64,000 nt of DNA from Clostridia bacterium (GTDB lineage: Bacteria > Bacillota > Clostridia > Oscillospirales > CAG-272): NCBI GenBank assembly GCA_017461365.1, contig JAFTYG010000067.1, forward strand, positions 85,927 to 149,926, in the 5' to 3' direction. Of this stretch, positions 52,188-59,961 are shown piece after piece (positions within the stretch are counted from its first letter, which is position 1; every line of letters begins with the position of its first letter). The position numbers were made by a program, and so were the translations under genes. The notes beneath the pieces are model-generated. The model ran no database searches, had not been told where the DNA came from, and was given only the letters and a program-made list of their open reading frames with translations.

Positions 52188-53153
52188 ATGAAACTTAGTG
52201 TACTTGCAAATCTGTACGGAGCAAAATCTCTTGATGAAACGCTGAAGATTCTTACAGGTCTCGGTGTTCATACTGTTGAGATCGGAGCGGGCGGATACCC
52301 TGGAAAGGCGCATTGCAACCCCGAGGAGCTTCTTGCAGATAGCAAAAAGTATGACGAATTTGTCGCAACCTTTAAGAAGTATGACGTTGAGATCTGCGCA
52401 TTGGCTGCTCACGGAAATCCTCTTCACCCCGACAAGGAGATCGCTGCTCAGTATGACAAGGATTTCAAAAATGCCGTATTGCTTGCTGAAAAGCTCGGCG
52501 TAGATACTGTTATCACCTTCTCGGGTTGCCCCGGCGATCATGAGGGCGCTAAATACCCAAACTGGGTAACTTGTCCTTGGCCCGAGGATTTCCTTGCTAT
52601 ACTTGATTGGCAGTGGAACGAAAAGGTAATTCCTTATTGGCAGGAAACAGGCGCATTCGCAAAGGCACACGGCGTGAAGATCGCATTTGAGATGCACCCC
52701 GGTTTCTGCGTTTACAATCCCGAAACTCTTCTCAGACTTCGCGCGGCTGTTGGTGACGTTATAGGCGCAAACTTCGATCCTTCGCACCTTATTTGGCAGG
52801 GAATGGATCCCGTTGCCGCTATCCGTGAGCTCAAGGGCGCTATCTATCACGTACACGCTAAGGATACAAAGATCGATAAGTACAACACGGCTAAGAACGG
52901 TGTACTCGATACAAAGCATTACGGACGTGAGCTCGAGCGCGCTTGGGTATTCCGTACCGTCGGTTACGGAAACGACGAGAGCTATTGGAGAGATCTCGTT
53001 TCCAATCTCCGTCTTTGCGGATATGACAAGGTATTGTCTATTGAGCACGAGGACAGCGTAATGTCTATCGACGAGGGACTTCGCAAGGCTGTTAACTTCC
53101 TTAAGGATATTGTTATCTACGAGGAGAAGCCCACAACGATGAGCTGGGCATAA
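52188..53153 (+). CDS. Sugar-phosphate isomerase/epimerase-like TIM barrel (AP endonuclease family 2 fold)
   Basis: A 321-residue barrel of the xylose-isomerase-like group. The metal ligands fit: Glu in AFEMHPGF (about 164), Asp and His in FDPSHLIWQ (about 190-194), His in YHVHAKDTK and Glu in SIEHEDS (about 285). Such enzymes isomerise or epimerise keto-sugars or inositol derivatives; the precise substrate cannot be read from sequence. It follows hprK by 37 bases with a good ribosome site (AAAGGAC) and has its own terminator, so the two form an operon, which puts it under the same control as the carbon-regulation switch. Confidence 0.88.
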   Translation: MKLSVLANLYGAKSLDETLKILTGLGVHTVEIGAGGYPGKAHCNPEELLADSKKYDEFVATFKKYDVEICALAAHGNPLHPDKEIAAQYDKDFKNAVLLAEKLGVDTVITFSGCPGDHEGAKYPNWVTCPWPEDFLAILDWQWNEKVIPYWQETGAFAKAHGVKIAFEMHPGFCVYNPETLLRLRAAVGDVIGANFDPSHLIWQGMDPVAAIRELKGAIYHVHAKDTKIDKYNTAKNGVLDTKHYGRELERAWVFRTVGYGNDESYWRDLVSNLRLCGYDKVLSIEHEDSVMSIDEGLRKAVNFLKDIVIYEEKPTTMSWA

Positions 53154-53163
53154 AATTTTACAG

Positions 53164-53204
53164 AAATATCCGATACGGCTGAAAAACGTATCGGATATTT
53201 TTTT
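53164..53204 (+). terminator. Terminator of hprK-isomerase
   Basis: AATATCCGATACG (53165-53177) and CGTATCGGATATT (53187-53199) form a 13-bp stem followed by a T run. Confidence 0.9.
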
Positions 53205-53273
53205 GCTTTTTTGAAGTATTTTCAAAGATTAAAAACAGCAAATCGAAAAATAATAAATTCGGGAGGTGAAAAA

Positions 53274-54059
53274 ATGAAAAAAATCATTACGGCATTAACG
53301 TGCGTTATGTGCGTATGTCTCTTCCTGATAACTCAGGCATATGCGGTGTCGGACGAGGCTCTTAACTGGTATTGTGTAAGAAACAAAGAGCATAAGCAAC
53401 CGAGACTTGACACTAATATGAGCTTTATAGATCAATATGACGCTTATTACGTCGATAAAGCGCATACCGAAAGCTCTGACGAAAAGGTAATATATCTTAC
53501 CTTTGACGCGGGATATGAAAACGGTAATATTGAAAAGGTGCTTGATGTAATGAAAGCGGAAGACGTTACGGGTGCTTTTTTTATCCTTGAAAATCTTATC
53601 AATAAGAATCCCGAGCTTGTATGTCGGATGGCGGATGAAGGGCATATAGTTGCAAATCATACAAGCCACCATAAGGATATGACAAAAATCGATAATATAG
53701 AAGATTTTGCGGCTGAGCTTGACGAATTGAATGAGCTGTATAAGGCGACGACGGGCAAAGATATGGCGAAATATTACAGACCTCCCGAGGGCAGATTTGA
53801 CGAGCGCTCTTTGTCATTCGCCAAGGAGCTTGGATATAAAACAGTATTCTGGAGCTTTGCGTACGCCGATTGGGATAACCAAAAACAACCCTCGGCGGAT
53901 GCAGCAAAGGCGAAGATATTTGAAAATCTTCATAACGGAGCGATCATTCTTCTGCATCCCACGTCCGCTACGAACGCCGAAATTCTTTCGGATGTAATAA
54001 AAACGCTCAAAGCGGACGGATACAGATTTGGAACGCTTGACGAGCTGACCGAAAAATGA
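53274..54059 (+). CDS. pdaA: PdaA-like polysaccharide deacetylase (muramic-lactam type)
   Basis: A 261-residue secreted deacetylase (signal peptide about 1-22, ending TQAYA). The opening LNWYCVRNKEHKQP and the LTFDAGYENGN motif are those of PdaA, which removes acetyl from N-acetylmuramic acid so that muramic delta-lactam can form in the spore cortex, a mark needed for germination. Catalytic elements: FDAGYE, the zinc pair NHTSHH, YRPPEGRFD and LLHPTS. GGGAGGTGA precedes the ATG at 53274. It overlaps the next deacetylase by four bases. Confidence 0.85.
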   Translation: MKKIITALTCVMCVCLFLITQAYAVSDEALNWYCVRNKEHKQPRLDTNMSFIDQYDAYYVDKAHTESSDEKVIYLTFDAGYENGNIEKVLDVMKAEDVTGAFFILENLINKNPELVCRMADEGHIVANHTSHHKDMTKIDNIEDFAAELDELNELYKATTGKDMAKYYRPPEGRFDERSLSFAKELGYKTVFWSFAYADWDNQKQPSADAAKAKIFENLHNGAIILLHPTSATNAEILSDVIKTLKADGYRFGTLDELTEK

Positions 54060-54739
54060 GACGGGCAGTGAGTCTTTCCGTGGCTATCATATTGACACTT
54101 GTGGTATTAACCTCAAGTGTGAGTGCCGATGACGGTTACGGACACGTTTACTGTAAAAGCACGCAAGGGCAGAAAAGAGTAGCCTTGACCTTTGACGACG
54201 GACCTCATCCGAGATATACTGCGCAGATACTTTCGATACTTGAAGAATACGGTGTAACAGCTACATTCTTTATAATCGGCGTTAATGCGGAGAATTATCC
54301 CGAAAGTTTAAGGATGATAGCCGAGTCGGGATGTGAGATAGGCAATCACACCTATTCGCATGTTCGTATTGACAGAATGAGCGGCGATGCGATTGAAGAA
54401 GAGATATTGAGATGCGAACAGGTGATATATTCGATGACGGGAAAAAGGCCTACGCTTTTCAGACCTCCCGAGGGAAGAATACCGAAAAATCTTTTATCTA
54501 TATCAACAAAGCTTGATTACAACGTAGTTCTCTGGAGTATAGATACCTTGGATTGGTCGCACAATCCTTCGGACAAGATATGCTCTGCTGTGATAGATAA
54601 TCTGAATGGCGGAGATATAATTCTTATGCACGATTATGTATCGGGAAAGAATACTACCTGTGATGCTTTACGTGTATTTATTCCGAAGCTGCTGTCAATG
54701 GGATACGAATTTGTTACGGTGTCTGAGCTTATAGGTTGA
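54056..54739 (+). CDS. Second polysaccharide deacetylase (NodB domain)
   Basis: A 227-residue secreted NodB-type deacetylase with a signal peptide (about 1-23, ending VSA) and the motifs LTFDDGPHPRYT (motif 1), GNHTYSHVRID (zinc His pair), RPPEGRIPKN, WSIDTLDW and ILMHDYVSGK. This is closer to PdaB/general peptidoglycan or chitin deacetylases than to PdaA. It starts in the stop codon of the PdaA-like gene (ATGA), so both are made in the same compartment and probably act on the same polymer. Confidence 0.92.
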   Translation: MRRAVSLSVAIILTLVVLTSSVSADDGYGHVYCKSTQGQKRVALTFDDGPHPRYTAQILSILEEYGVTATFFIIGVNAENYPESLRMIAESGCEIGNHTYSHVRIDRMSGDAIEEEILRCEQVIYSMTGKRPTLFRPPEGRIPKNLLSISTKLDYNVVLWSIDTLDWSHNPSDKICSAVIDNLNGGDIILMHDYVSGKNTTCDALRVFIPKLLSMGYEFVTVSELIG

Positions 54740-54740
54740 A

Positions 54741-54774
54741 AAAGGGTTGTCTCATCCTTTGAGACAACCCTTAA
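54741..54774. terminator. Bidirectional terminator between deacetylase and FolC-like genes
   Basis: AAGGGTTGTCTCA (54742-54754) pairs with TGAGACAACCCTT (54760-54772). The A run on the left favours the minus-strand transcript. Confidence 0.8.
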
Positions 54775-54777
54775 ATA

Positions 54778-56043
54778 TTAAAATCCCATCTGAGCGAGAA
54801 GCTCATAACGAACCTCGAGCGTAAATGATGAAGGTCCTGAGATGAGTAATATCTCATCTTTTTCGAGATTTTCAAGCACTCGCTTTATCAGCTCTTTCGT
54901 TTTTTTACAGTATATAAATTTATCCTTCTGAACCTTATCGGCTGAGCTTTCGACGGCAACGATAACCTTATCAATATCATAATTTTGATCGGAAAGTACC
55001 TTTACGTACTTATCGACGATAGCTCCTTCGGGAAGGCAAAGGCGAACCTTTGAGCCGATCATATTGCGAAATTCCGACATTGATTCGCAAACGGTGGAAA
55101 TAGCTACCTCCGAATGTGTACTGTCAGCAATTATGGTAGGCATAATGGAAAGTATCTCGAATTTTGCGGGTATCTTAGTATTTTGCAGCCCTTCACCTAT
55201 CTGCTCGTCGGAAAGTCCGTATCCTCTGACAGAGAGCCTCTCAAGAAGTTCAAGCACAAAAATTGCGTTGCTTATCTGAAATTTTCCGCACAGCCCTATC
55301 TTATAATCTTTTCCTCTGTAAGAAAATTCACTTCCGCCAAGCGTTATTTTCTTTATTTCAAGCTCGGATTTTGCGGGAATGGTCAGACGGCAGTTTACCG
55401 CTGCGCAAGTATCGGAGATTATCTTATAGGCGGCTTGGTCCTGTGGCGCACTTACGATCTCCTGAATACCGTGGCATATATAAGAACGTATCATGTGTAT
55501 ATCATCCTTGCTGTTGCAGGGAATAGCTCCGCATATAGCTACGGAAAAGGGCGGGGGAAGAAACACGGTGGGATCTGCATGCTTGTGGTCGCTCTCAATA
55601 ATGCAGAGCGCACAATCGTTAGCCTTGAATGCAAGGAGCGCGGCACTGAGCAGTATTTCTTGTTTTGTCAAAATAAAGTCGGCTTCATTGCCGCGAGTAC
55701 TTGCGGATTTTCCGAGATCGTATGCTATGCGATATATTTTTTCAACGTATTCAGCCATCTGCTCATATGACAGAGGCGCACCGTTGATAAGTATATTGCT
55801 TCGAAGATCGTTTCTCAACGTGGTCGTCAAACAGCCTACCGTATATTCCGAATTTTTATAGGCGGACATAAGCATTTCAGCGCATACCGTTTTTCCGTTA
55901 CTGCCAGCCAACCTGAGATATTTTATATTACGCTGTGGATTACCCAGAAGCGTCCAGAGCTTTCGCAGATTATTTCCCGCAGATGAGCTTGCAGTATCAT
56001 TCGGGGAATTCATAATATATTTTTGCGCGTTGTGGTAGGTCAT
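54778..56043 (-). CDS. Divergent FolC-like (folylpolyglutamate synthase) Mur-ligase-type protein
   Basis: A 421-residue protein with the FolC ground plan: YHNAQKYI at the start, LRKLWTLLGNPQRNIKYLRLAGS, the P-loop AGSNGKT (46-52) and a central and C-terminal Mur-ligase outline (GGSEFSYRGKDYKIGLCGKFQISNAI in two parts, IIADSTHSEVAIS). In true FolC the P-loop is GTNGKGS, the EAGLGGRLDATN loop binds metal and a DGAHNP motif sits near residue 300. Here these read IESDHKHADP and ADSTHSE, so key positions have changed. It may have another substrate or a regulatory role. It ends the plsY-methyltransferase-FolC-like operon. Confidence 0.75.
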   Translation of the reverse strand: MTYHNAQKYIMNSPNDTASSSAGNNLRKLWTLLGNPQRNIKYLRLAGSNGKTVCAEMLMSAYKNSEYTVGCLTTTLRNDLRSNILINGAPLSYEQMAEYVEKIYRIAYDLGKSASTRGNEADFILTKQEILLSAALLAFKANDCALCIIESDHKHADPTVFLPPPFSVAICGAIPCNSKDDIHMIRSYICHGIQEIVSAPQDQAAYKIISDTCAAVNCRLTIPAKSELEIKKITLGGSEFSYRGKDYKIGLCGKFQISNAIFVLELLERLSVRGYGLSDEQIGEGLQNTKIPAKFEILSIMPTIIADSTHSEVAISTVCESMSEFRNMIGSKVRLCLPEGAIVDKYVKVLSDQNYDIDKVIVAVESSADKVQKDKFIYCKKTKELIKRVLENLEKDEILLISGPSSFTLEVRYELLAQMGF

Positions 56044-56071
56044 GTAGATTCTCCTGAATTTTTATTTGTTT

Positions 56072-57274
56072 TCAGAAATGGAGTTTTTCGTCAAAATCCT
56101 TACCGCAAAGAAATTTCTTAGCGGAAAGATATTTTTCATATGCCTTTTTAGCTTCCTTTGAGTTTTCATCAAAGTTATGCTTCCTTACTGCTCTGAGCAT
56201 TATATTTTTCGGTGTTTCATCGGGATCGATAAGCTCAAGCGCCGTTACGGTATATCCTTGCGCTTCGAGTCGGCAGAGACGCAACGCATCGGTGGCTGCG
56301 TCGCAGAGCTTTTGACGGAGCATCGAATGATCTGTAATAAACGAAAGCTCGGGACAGTTTATATTGTGGTTTAATTCGTGATGACAGCACGGTGTTGAAA
56401 GAATGACGTCAGTTTTCCACTCGGCGGCCTTTGTCAACACAAGATCTGTCGCAATATCGCAGGCGTGTAACGAGATCACAAGCGACGGAAGCACATCGGG
56501 ATGATAATCGTTTATATCCTTGCATATAAATTCCAATCCGTCAAATCCGAGAGATTGAGCCGTCTTATTACAGCGCTCAACAACATCGGGCTTCAGATCG
56601 ACACCCGTCATGGATACCGTATAGCCCTTTACGACCGAAAAATAGTGATAAACAGCAAAGGACAAATAGCTTTTTCCGCAACAAAGGTCGCATATGCGTA
56701 TCTCGCTTTTCGGGAGCTTGTCCTCTACGTCGCGTATAAGCTCTAAAAATCTGTTTATCTGTCTGAATTTCGGCTGACGTCTGTCATATACGCGTCCATT
56801 TTCGTCCGATACGTCAAGATATTTTAAAAATTGCTCCGAGCCATTAAGAATATATTTCTTTTCACGGTTGTTGGAGATTGGGGAGAGAAGCTTTTCAGCG
56901 GTATATTCCATACGTTTTTCGAGCTTTTCTGCGCCCAAAAGCACTTTTTTACCCGAGGCGGAGCATCTGTATTCGCAATCTCCGTCGGCGGTAAGAAGAT
57001 TTATCTGTGAAAAATTCTCTGCCATTTCGTACAGAGATTTTTCGGCGTTACTGTCAAGATTTATGTTTTTGTGTGTTACTTTGTTATCTTTATGAAAATA
57101 TTCTGCCTGTAAAAAGCGTTTGCTTTTACTCTCGCGAAGCGTCAGCACGGCTTTTTGCAACGCTTTATCGTCGGGCTTTGAAAAAACAGCCTTGCGAAGA
57201 GTTTGTCTATTGGCGGCGCTTAATATAAGGCGGGAAATATTTTCAAGCAGATCCCTTGGGGTATTTTCGCTCAT
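56072..57274 (-). CDS. SAM-dependent methyltransferase (Methyltransf_32-like)
   Basis: A 400-residue protein with an N-terminal domain of about 170 residues of unknown fold and a C-terminal Rossmann methyltransferase domain: CDLCCGKSYLSFAVYHYF (SAM loop, about 194-211), MTGVDLKPDVVERC, SLHACDIATDL and the STPCCHHELN motif, then PDETPKNIMLRAVRK. The Cys-Cys-His-His motif is typical of this family, whose targets are thought to be RNA but are not established. It overlaps plsY by four bases. Confidence 0.85.
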   Translation of the reverse strand: MSENTPRDLLENISRLILSAANRQTLRKAVFSKPDDKALQKAVLTLRESKSKRFLQAEYFHKDNKVTHKNINLDSNAEKSLYEMAENFSQINLLTADGDCEYRCSASGKKVLLGAEKLEKRMEYTAEKLLSPISNNREKKYILNGSEQFLKYLDVSDENGRVYDRRQPKFRQINRFLELIRDVEDKLPKSEIRICDLCCGKSYLSFAVYHYFSVVKGYTVSMTGVDLKPDVVERCNKTAQSLGFDGLEFICKDINDYHPDVLPSLVISLHACDIATDLVLTKAAEWKTDVILSTPCCHHELNHNINCPELSFITDHSMLRQKLCDAATDALRLCRLEAQGYTVTALELIDPDETPKNIMLRAVRKHNFDENSKEAKKAYEKYLSAKKFLCGKDFDEKLHF

Positions 57275-58047
57275 GTTTTATCTTCCTTATTTTCTTCTTT
57301 GCTTTCCGTCGTTTCTTCCTTGGGCGACTTTACGCTTTTCTTGAAAGAGAACTTGCTTTCAGTTCCGTTAAGTAACCGCTTTATATTAGGAATATGCTTG
57401 AATACGATTATTACAGCCATAAGTATAGCAAAAATACCGCCGATACTTCCTTCTGTGCCATCGTAAACTCCCCATATGGGCAGAAGCTTGTCAACTCTGT
57501 CAAGAATAACGGGGTAGAGAAGCATAGATATAACCGAACCGAAAGAAATGTATCTCGTGCAAACTACGAGAATAAGGAAGATGGCAAGAACGATAACAAA
57601 TACGATAGGATTGCACATCAGAATGGTGATTCCCGCCGTAACAACGCCCTTACCGCCCTTGAACTTGTAGTATATGGGGAAAACGTGTCCCAGAATACAG
57701 AAAAGTCCCGCGATATACGCACCTATCTGACCGAGAAAAACATAGCCGATCACACATGAGACCACAGCTTTTAGCGCGTCTCCGATAAGTGTGAATGCCG
57801 CTGCCTTTCTTCCGTATGTACGCATCATATTAGTCATTCCCGCATTATTACTTCCGTAATTTCGGATGTCTTGATTGTATTTCTTGGACGATATGATGAT
57901 AGCAAAATTAAGGCTTCCGAGAAAATATGCGGCAGCCGCAACAAGGAGCGCTGCGAGTGCATAGACAACTACTCGGGTGGTCTCGCCCCATTGATACATA
58001 TACTTACCGACAAGTCCTAACATTATAAATTCAAAAAATTTTTCCAT
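57271..58047 (-). CDS. plsY: Glycerol-3-phosphate acyltransferase PlsY
   Basis: A 258-residue polytopic enzyme that puts the first acyl chain on glycerol-3-phosphate from acyl-phosphate. PlsY motifs: GSLNFAIIIS, IRNYGSNNAGMTNMMRT, FCILGHVFPIYYKFKGGKGVVTAG in two parts and FKHIPNIKRLLNGTE. Compared with typical PlsY (about 200 residues) it has an N-terminal extension of about 35 residues and a charged Lys/Glu-rich tail (about 235-258). AAGGAGA precedes the ATG. Confidence 0.93.
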   Translation of the reverse strand: MEKFFEFIMLGLVGKYMYQWGETTRVVVYALAALLVAAAAYFLGSLNFAIIISSKKYNQDIRNYGSNNAGMTNMMRTYGRKAAAFTLIGDALKAVVSCVIGYVFLGQIGAYIAGLFCILGHVFPIYYKFKGGKGVVTAGITILMCNPIVFVIVLAIFLILVVCTRYISFGSVISMLLYPVILDRVDKLLPIWGVYDGTEGSIGGIFAILMAVIIVFKHIPNIKRLLNGTESKFSFKKSVKSPKEETTESKEENKEDKT

Positions 58048-58087
58048 TTATTCATTCTCCTTAAATGCGCATTGGACACACACCATT

Positions 58088-58116
58088 ATTATATCATAAA
58101 ACTTTGTCATAATCAA
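58088..58116 (-). promoter_or_regulatory. Promoter of the plsY operon
   Basis: Minus strand TTGATT (58111-58116), 17 bp, TATAAT (58088-58093). Confidence 0.7.
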
Positions 58117-58129
58117 GATATTTTACAAA

Positions 58130-58170
58130 TATTAGTAAAAAAACAGCCTGTAATTTTTTACAAGCTGTCA
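58130..58170 (-). terminator. Terminator of trmL-mnmA
   Basis: ACAGCCTGTAA (58143-58153) pairs with TTACAAGCTGT (58158-58168) with one mismatch; T run on the minus strand follows. Confidence 0.7.
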
Positions 58171-58194
58171 TATTACGCTCTATTTATTGTAAAT

Positions 58195-59262
58195 TTATTC
58201 TATAATTCCTCCGCCGATGAGGATGTCACCATCATACAGAACGACCGATTGTCCCGAGGTTATGGCTCGCTGAGGCTCGTCAAACGTAACCTTTAATCTA
58301 CCGTCGGGTAAGAACTCAGCTGTGGCGGGGGCGGGCGTATGGCGGTAACGTATTTTTGCTTCGATCCGCTGAGGCGTTTGTAATGCTCCGTTTTTGAGAA
58401 TATTTACCGAATTTGCGGTAAGCTCTGTTGAAAAAAGATATTCGTTATCTGAGAGCGTCACAGTGTTGTCCGCAACGTTTTTACTTGCCACAAATACAGG
58501 TCTGCCAAGGGCTATTCCGAGTCCCTTTCGCTGACCTACAGTGTAATTTATTATTCCGCTGTGTTTTCCGAGAACGGTTCCGTCGACTGACAGAAAGTTT
58601 CCCTCGGGAAAGGTTTTGTCGGTATGCTGACATATAAAGGACGCATAGTCTCCGTTGGGAATAAAGCATATGTCCTGGCTGTCCGAACGGTGCGCACTTT
58701 CGTATCCGTTATCCTCGGCAATAGCTCTTATTTCATTTTTCGCATAGCCGCCCAAAGGGAAGAGAATGTGCGGAAGATATTCTTTTTTTATCGACCATAA
58801 AAAATATGTCTGATCCTTTTTTTCATCCGATGCTTTTTTTATTAAGTATTCGCCGTCTATCTTTTCTATTTTTGCATAGTGGCCTGTTGCAAGGTGATCA
58901 AAGCCGTTGTTTATGGCGTAACTCATCAGCGCACCGAATTTAATATGCTTATTACATTCAACGCACGGGTTGGGAGTCAAGCCGTTGATATAGTCGGAAA
59001 TAAATCTGTCTACCACGTTTTTTCTGAAGCTGTCGCCCAAGGCTATTGAGTTATGCTTTATACCGAGCTTGTCGCAGGCGCTTTTGGCGTCAATACAGTT
59101 CTGATCGGGCACGGGACAGAGGCAGTCGGTGACTGTTTCGGCATCCGACCAAAGGCACATTGTTATTCCTTCGGTGCCAAAGCCCGCGTTTTTTATCAAA
59201 TGAGCGCACACTGTGCTATCAACACCGCCGCTCATAGCCACAAGCACTTTTTTGTTTTTCAT
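58195..59262 (-). CDS. mnmA: tRNA-specific 2-thiouridylase MnmA
   Basis: A 355-residue enzyme that adds sulfur to C2 of U34 in tRNA for Lys, Glu and Gln. The ATP pyrophosphatase loop SGGVDS is at 11-16, the catalytic Cys100 in NPCVECN, Cys199 in DICFIP, and SVDGTVLGKHSGIINYTVGQRKG starts the central domain (in two parts). Sulfur is normally delivered by IscS; no cysteine desulfurase is in the window. AGAGGTC precedes the ATG. Downstream of trmL with an 11-base gap, so both tRNA wobble-position modifiers are in one operon. Confidence 0.95.
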   Translation of the reverse strand: MKNKKVLVAMSGGVDSTVCAHLIKNAGFGTEGITMCLWSDAETVTDCLCPVPDQNCIDAKSACDKLGIKHNSIALGDSFRKNVVDRFISDYINGLTPNPCVECNKHIKFGALMSYAINNGFDHLATGHYAKIEKIDGEYLIKKASDEKKDQTYFLWSIKKEYLPHILFPLGGYAKNEIRAIAEDNGYESAHRSDSQDICFIPNGDYASFICQHTDKTFPEGNFLSVDGTVLGKHSGIINYTVGQRKGLGIALGRPVFVASKNVADNTVTLSDNEYLFSTELTANSVNILKNGALQTPQRIEAKIRYRHTPAPATAEFLPDGRLKVTFDEPQRAITSGQSVVLYDGDILIGGGIIE

Positions 59263-59273
59263 TTATTGACCTC

Positions 59274-59780
59274 TTACCATGTATATTTTGTCAACTGCCC
59301 GTCCTCGCGCAAGCCATCAAAGTCCCAACCGCGCAATATCTCAAAAACGGCTATTGCAACTGAGTTTGAAAGATTTAGCGACCGTATGGTATCTCTCATT
59401 GGTATCCTTACGCAACGGTCTTTGTTTTCGTAGAGCAGTTCTTCGGGAAGCCCCTTTGTTTCTTTGCCGAACATAATATATACGCCGTCAGGATAGGGGG
59501 TTATATCTGTGTACGCCTTGGGCGCTTTTGTGGTGAAGAAATAGATCTTATCCCTTGCATCGGGATTTTTTGACGTAAAATCCTCATAATTATCGTAATA
59601 GGTTATATCAAGCTTGTCCCAATAATCAAGACCTGCGCGTTTCAGCTTTTTGTCATCTATCTCAAATCCCATAGGGCGGATTATGTGAAGTGAAGCTCCC
59701 GTTGCGGCGCAGGTACGGGCGATATTTCCCGTATTTTGAGGTATCTCGGGCTCGTGTAAAACAATATTTATCTTTTTCAT
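59274..59780 (-). CDS. trmL: tRNA (cytidine/uridine-34-2'-O)-methyltransferase TrmL
   Basis: A 168-residue SPOUT methyltransferase that methylates the ribose of the wobble base in some leucine tRNAs. Motifs: VLHEPEIPQNTGNIARTCAA split near the start, LDYWDKL, MFGKETKGLPEELL and the knot segment RIPMRDTIRSLNLSNSVAIAV in two parts. These give a confident assignment to TrmL and not to the longer TrmH/RlmB forms. Confidence 0.94.
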   Translation of the reverse strand: MKKINIVLHEPEIPQNTGNIARTCAATGASLHIIRPMGFEIDDKKLKRAGLDYWDKLDITYYDNYEDFTSKNPDARDKIYFFTTKAPKAYTDITPYPDGVYIMFGKETKGLPEELLYENKDRCVRIPMRDTIRSLNLSNSVAIAVFEILRGWDFDGLREDGQLTKYTW

Positions 59781-59818
59781 ATGTCATTTTTCCTCATTGT
59801 TTGCATCTTGTAAGCAAT

Positions 59819-59847
59819 ATTATATTATATTTGGAGCGCGTTTTCAA
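59819..59847 (-). promoter_or_regulatory. Promoter of trmL-mnmA
   Basis: Minus strand TTGAAA (59842-59847), 17 bp, TATAAT (59819-59824). Confidence 0.75.
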
Positions 59848-59898
59848 GAGAATGTAAAAAAATTTACAAACAAAAACAGAGCTAATAGGGTAAAGGTC

Positions 59899-59927
59899 TT
59901 GAAAAATCAGACAAAATGTAGTATAAT
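59899..59927 (+). promoter_or_regulatory. Promoter of secA
   Basis: TTGAAA (59899-59904), 17 bp, TATAAT (59922-59927). It diverges from the trmL promoter. Confidence 0.75.
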
Positions 59928-59961
59928 AAACTGTATGATTATAATTTTTTGGAGGTCTTTG

